A stretch of DNA of 64,000 nucleotides. Origin: Iris pallida (Eukaryota > Streptophyta > Magnoliopsida > Asparagales > Iridaceae). The stretch covers positions 7,489,138-7,553,137 of the forward strand of contig JANAVB010033216.1 of NCBI GenBank assembly GCA_029216955.1. The letters are read 5' to 3'. Below are positions 57,329 through 64,000 of the stretch, in pieces (positions within the stretch are counted from its first letter, which is position 1; each line of letters starts with the position of its first letter). The notes beneath the pieces were generated by a model, which worked only from the letters and a program-made list of their open reading frames with translations, did not search any database and was not told the origin of the DNA. A program made the translations under genes and the position numbers.

Positions 57329-58344
57329 CACAAATCTATATATGTAACATGAACACATCTATAAGAGATACATGAATGAAATGTAAAGTACTCAAGAAAA
57401 CATCTCTACATATTCAAATTTGAGATTTAATATGAATTAATTTATTTAATCAATATTTTAAATATAAAGTGTGTCCAAGTTTGGAGGTTTTCCCCATGAA
57501 CACAAGACACAACAATAATACAATAGAAATCCCTAAAGGACACATAATGGACACAAGAGGACACAAAATAGGGACACAACAATGGGGGTCATTCCTATGG
57601 TTAAAACTTTCCTAAATGCAAAATGGAGAAATAAAAGAGAAGGAAATATTACCTAAAGGAGAGAAAATCCAAGGAGAAAGGCTTCTTCCTTGGGAGAGCT
57701 TGAGAGCACTTGGGGAAGAAGACTTCTCAAAGAAAGGAAATGAGATGGGAGTCCTATTAGGGCCGGCCACAAAGGTTATCCCCCCAATTGAATATTACAA
57801 GTTTGCCCCTCCCTTAATTACAAGTGTTTAAAACAATTTTGGTTAGGGTTTGGGGGTAAAAGGGTCAAAATAAAAACTCTAAATGGTTAACCTAATAATT
57901 AGGATTATGACTAATCTTTCTAACATGACTAATTAAAATGTGGGCCATGGCTAACTAATGCATGGGTCCAACTAGAGTCTAAGTTACCCCGGGTCCCCGT
58001 TACAAGTCGGATTGAGATGAAATTCGAACCCGACTCAAATAATCCCAAAACAATATCATAAATAATAAAATAATATCAAAATAATTCAAAGAGGTCAAAT
58101 GCAAAATATCCTTAGGCCAGAAATGACATTAAAATATCATAATCACATGGTTAGGCTCTAGGTCAAACAGTCTCTAGGGTTTCACTAGCAAAACGTCAAA
58201 ACCACAAGTTATTGATTTAAATAATTTTAAAATAATTTAAAATCACCAAAAATTCATATCATGAATTAAATATCATTATTAAAATAATTATAAACACGAA
58301 ATTTCAAAATTATCCTCATTTGGAAAACTGGGTGCTACAATATT

Positions 58345-58414
58345 GATGGTGGGTTAGCCGAGATCCGTAACCCCAGTTTCGAGTTTCATTTCCTTTCGTG
58401 TAACCAACTGCCTT

Positions 58415-58452
<38 letters not shown>
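58345..58452. repeat. Short unique stretch and AT microsatellite
   Basis: Continuation of the outer Gypsy LTR region after the solo LTR, then AT repeats at about 58418-58452. Confidence 0.6.
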
Positions 58453-58461
<9 letters not shown>

Positions 58462-58618
58462 TTTTTAATAAACCAAAGCCGGTGGACGACTCCACCCGAC
58501 CTTGGCCCGGAGGCCGTGGCCACCGCCACCCAGCCACCTCCGTGGGAGGAAGGGCTCGAACCCGACCCTCACCCCCGATGCACGGTGGTGTTACCAGTAC
58601 ACCACGACTCGATGTGCC

Positions 58619-58619
<1 letters not shown>
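58453..58619 (-). mobile_element. tRNA-related SINE-like element with A tail
   Basis: Minus strand: GGGCACATCGAGTCG at the start, an A-box-like TGGTGTACTGG (58604-58594), a B box GGTTCGAGCC (58562-58553) about 31 bp later, then a GC-rich body and a tail of 14 A (T-run 58453-58466). The box order and spacing fit an internal RNA polymerase III promoter. It cannot be a working tRNA gene: the arms do not fold into a cloverleaf around these boxes. Confidence 0.6.
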
Positions 58620-60878
<2,259 letters not shown>

Positions 60879-60951
<73 letters not shown>

Positions 60952-61009
60952 CTTATATATATATATATATATATTACTTGAAAAAAAAATATATATATTA
61001 CTTGAATGA
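60879..61009. repeat. AT microsatellite
   Basis: AT repeats at 60879-60950 and 60956-60974, with TTACTTGAA interruptions up to 61005. Confidence 0.9.
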
Positions 61010-61720
61010 ATGTATATATCTATATGTAGTGTTGCTTGTGAATGTAACCATAGGGAGTATAGGGACAGATTAGGATCGACCCAATGAGCCTAGATTTGTC
61101 GAGTTGACTAGCAAGTTGACCAAGTTGACAAAAGTCAACTTTGAGTCAAACTTGATCCAAATCGACTCAAACAGACTTAGAATGACTTGATAACTTGTGT
61201 TTGACCTAAAAATTGGTAGATGGTCTAGTTGACTTATAGTTGACCAGGTTTGACCAGAGTTGATCAGGTTTGACTAGAGTTGACCAAGGGTTGACTTTGA
61301 CCTAGAGGGACCTAGAATCATCTAGAATGCATTGTAGGCTATTCTTATTTCATATTAGACATTTTGTAACCTATGGTTGTTCTAAATAGGACTTTGTGAC
61401 TCCAGTTGGACTCATATTCTCATCAGGCATTCAGAATATCAGGCGAGTACATTCTCTGATAGTTCTTTCATTTACTTATCAATTTCTATATTTCAGTTTT
61501 AGTCAGTTCTATTTGATTCTCGGTTACAAACACGGTTTGATACTTCTGGAATTCATGTATACGACACACATACCTACTTGTCTAGCCTCTATTACAAGAA
61601 CCACTACAAGAATCACCTACAAGCACCTTCATGTTCTGGTTAGATTCGTTCTCGATTTACGTGTCGTGTTATGGATTCACTCATATTTGTCGGACGGAGA
61701 AATACTTGAGTAGACATGTA
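61010..61720 (+). mobile_element. Plus-strand Gypsy LTR, second part
   Basis: GTTGACCAAGGGTTGACTTT near 61278, and AGAATGCATTGTAG (61324-61337), match the inverted stretch of the solo LTR at 55795-55860, so this is LTR sequence of the same family in + orientation. It probably continues the LTR that starts at 52707. It is cut at 61720 by the Copia LTR. Confidence 0.6.
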
Positions 61721-62989
61721 TGTTAGGGTTATATACTAAAATCATCACTTTTGTAGTAATCTTATTTCCTTAAATTTTGAATGAGAATCATATGGACAAA
61801 TATTTGCATATTGTATTTGTTGCAAGTGTTAATACAAATGTCTGATATTCTATATTGTAGATAATATGGTGTGTGGTGTCACACAGAAGATCATATTATC
61901 AGTTCCGTATGGAGTATATAAATAGTTCACAACCTAGATGGACTTGGACAATCTATTGGAAAGATTGTAGTGTAATCTGGTATTAGTCTATCTTGACTAT
62001 AGGTTTACACTAGTACACTTTGTGTGTATTGAACATGACCACTTGAGGTTGTTCTCTTTGTACTGACTACATAAGAGAACAAATACCTCTGTTATTATGG
62101 ATGCTTGTGCTCTTAATCTGGATATAATAACGGACATGTATATGCAGTGTGCATTACTTTGACTCATAAAAGAGTGAGATTCATTATGGATCAACAACCT
62201 CTATGAATTGGGTAATAACATTGTATGTATGATGGCCTGTTGATTATAAATGGAATCCATGTTCCGATACATCGGGTTGATGATGTCCCCTTAAGGAGCT
62301 CATAAGGATTGTCATGTAAACCCTGCAGGTGGATTATATCCGACATGACAAATAAAGTTGAGCGGTACTACTTAAGGATAAAAGATGTCGAATCAATATA
62401 GTTGTCAGTAACTTAATTTGATCGACGGACATACGATATCTTAACATAGGGAGCCAAACGAGCATATAATAAAAGGAACCCACAAACATAATTTGGGATT
62501 AGGGAGGTAGTGCAACAATAGCTCATTAGTGGACCGAGCTATTGTTAATGGGCCTGGATTGTGTGTTTGGGCTGAACACAGGATATCCAGATCCGTTAGG
62601 AGGCCTAACCCTAATTTCTCCTCATGGTCCCTGCCGTAGCCTATAATATCCTCTATTCTCTGGCCGCCAGATTACTGATCAGAAATCTGAAACTTTCTCT
62701 AAATTCGTGATTCACGTAAGAAGAGAAAGAGAGGGCTGCCAAGAAGAAGAAAAGGTTGGGAGATCGTCGCCCACACGACGTCCAACTCGAGGAAGGAATA
62801 CGTGCAGAAGATCTTGGGGTCATCTGCTCGAGATTGCCAGGAATTACTTATCTCTTTTCCGCCGCAGGTATAATTCGTGAACCCTAGTTTTCGCCTATGA
62901 AGGGTTAGAACACGTATTAGATCTGTTTAACTTTCTATCGATCAATACGCACACCAAAGGAAGGGTCCTGGGAATCCTCAGTTCCATCA
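61721..62989 (+). mobile_element. Copia 5' LTR, + strand
   Basis: It begins TGTTAGGGTTATATAC and ends GTTCCATCA, directly before a primer binding site. At 1269 bp it is normal for Copia. Its 3' partner lies beyond the window, so the TSD cannot be tested. Confidence 0.75.
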
Positions 62990-62991
62990 AT

Positions 62992-63003
62992 TGGTATCAG
63001 AGC
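62992..63003 (+). other. Primer binding site of the + strand Copia element
   Basis: TGGTATCAGAGC, complementary to the 3' end of plant initiator methionine tRNA, lies two bases after the LTR end. Confidence 0.9.
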
Positions 63004-64000
63004 CACTTTGGATCTACGTATTGATTGATACGTCCATGTTGTCCAATAAAACCTGCGCTGTGTAATAGTCGGTAGATATAGATCTGTTCTAACTCGGTTT
63101 TGCAGGCATCTTAGATCTAACTATTATGGTCCAATGCATGTTTTTGATTGTGTTATTTAAACCACGGATATGTCGTGGATGTTGTTGTTGCTGTGGATGT
63201 AATTAAATCACGAGGGTTGATCGTGCTTATTATTTTAATTTTTCAATCTAGATTATGTGTGAACTCTTTCGGGAGGCATAGGATTGATGTAATTTTAATT
63301 ATTTTTGATCAATCGTGATGGCGGTGGTGGCTGTTTCTGACGCCGGACGAGATGCTGGTTTTAAGCAGTCCAGAGGCAGACAGATAATTTTTGATGAAGG
63401 AATCGACAGCCAAAATCTTTTTAAAAAAAATCGGGGTGCTGCCTCGAACCCCGCGACCTGACCGGGCAGGTCGAACCCTGAATAGATTTGTGCAGCGCCA
63501 GATTTTGGATTCGGATAGTTGAGGACGGAGCAGCAAAGATGACCATAATAGTTTGATATTTTCTCTTATTTTGTCATTTTGCTTTTTCTGATTATACATG
63601 TTTATTATTGTGTGGTTGTTTTTTTGAAAAACTAAGCCTACATTAATAATGGACAACATGGACATAATATCAACTAGTAGAAAAACATTCATTGTTAAAT
63701 AACTAAGTGGGAGAGGATATTTATTTAGTATAAATCCTATGGTCTCCATTACTGGTTTGTAGGTGATGTAATTATACTTGCGTGTTGGCTTTAGTGCTTT
63801 CCTCCATATCAGATGAGTATAATTATGGATCACCAGTACAAACTTCCTTAGGGATAATTGTAGAAAGTTACCTAGTATGTGTTCACTTCTCCATCTGAAG
63901 GAACTCATTACAAGGTAATGGACTTAGTATTAAGTAATGGTATACACTTAGATACAAATAATGGTATCCTCCCCATCGGAGTCACTGCTATTATTTGTAT
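63004..64000 (+). mobile_element. Start of the Copia interior, no gag recognised
   Basis: Nearly 1 kb after the primer site without a recognisable gag on the + strand; the gag may start beyond the edge, or the element may be non-autonomous. A long open frame on the minus strand (63908-63309) has no known features and antisense position, so I do not call it a gene. Confidence 0.5.

Larger units (their letters stand above)
54580..58339 (-). mobile_element. Gypsy solo LTR, 3760 bp, TSD ATATT
   Basis: On the minus strand the segment starts TGTAGCACCCAGTTTTC at 58339 and ends CGGGTCGTGACA at 54580. ATATT flanks both sides (54575-54579 and 58340-58344), and there is no interior, so two LTRs have recombined into one. 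It contains its own AT microsatellite (57247-57324), a 28-bp tandem array (55345-55450) and GGTCAACT-rich sequence (55805-55890). No protein-coding gene. Confidence 0.9.

Noticed and set aside
63309..63908. 199-codon frame on the minus strand
   Set aside because: Antisense to the Copia interior and without recognisable features.

Overview
The window is plant nuclear DNA. It holds one recognisable host gene, a trihelix GT-1-type transcription factor on the + strand, in a landscape dominated by transposable elements (TEs): Ty3/Gypsy and Ty1/Copia LTR elements, LINEs, a SINE-like unit, hAT, PIF/Harbinger and Mutator-like DNA elements, MITEs, and an endogenous pararetrovirus-like fragment. GT-1, these plant TE types and a caulimovirid-like insertion together point to an angiosperm. 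I do not see enough to name a family or species.

Layout. 1-4405: 5' part of a minus-strand Gypsy element (gag with one internal stop, then its 5' LTR, which carries a 37-bp minisatellite). 4406-7058: intergenic, with a terminal-inverted-repeat (TIR) element and a foldback MITE. 7300-43351: the GT-1 gene, five exons reconstructed at 7632-8163, 13057-13095, 17979-18107, 22931-23158 and 43146-43351. Every intron is GT-AG and phase 1, and the sum is 1134 nt, 377 aa plus stop. Intron 1 holds a PIF/Harbinger element with TTA target site duplications (TSDs). Intron 2 has an eroded Copia fragment. Intron 3 has a MITE into which a second MITE with a 9-bp TSD has inserted. Intron 4 is about 20 kb and contains an internally deleted Gypsy element (TSD CAAAG), a tandemly duplicated pararetrovirus-like segment with its promoter-like region, two hAT remnants, a LINE and several long foldbacks.

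44428-52260: a LINE-type pseudogene on the minus strand, split by a young, nearly intact Copia element (44618-51811, TSD ATAGG). The Copia pol is open for 1155 codons; a 25-bp tandem duplication separates it from gag. Its 3' untranslated part carries an array of short hairpins whose stems appear to covary. 52707-61720: a plus-strand Gypsy LTR whose AT microsatellite has been invaded by a 3.76-kb solo LTR (TSD ATATT), a tRNA-related SINE-like unit and a GC-rich LINE-like block. 61721-64000: the 5' LTR, primer site and start of the interior of another Copia element.

The only host product I can support is GT-1. Its introns have grown through repeated TE insertion while all splice junctions and the reading frame remain intact. 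Coordinates of degraded repeats are approximate; those of elements with a matched TSD are exact.
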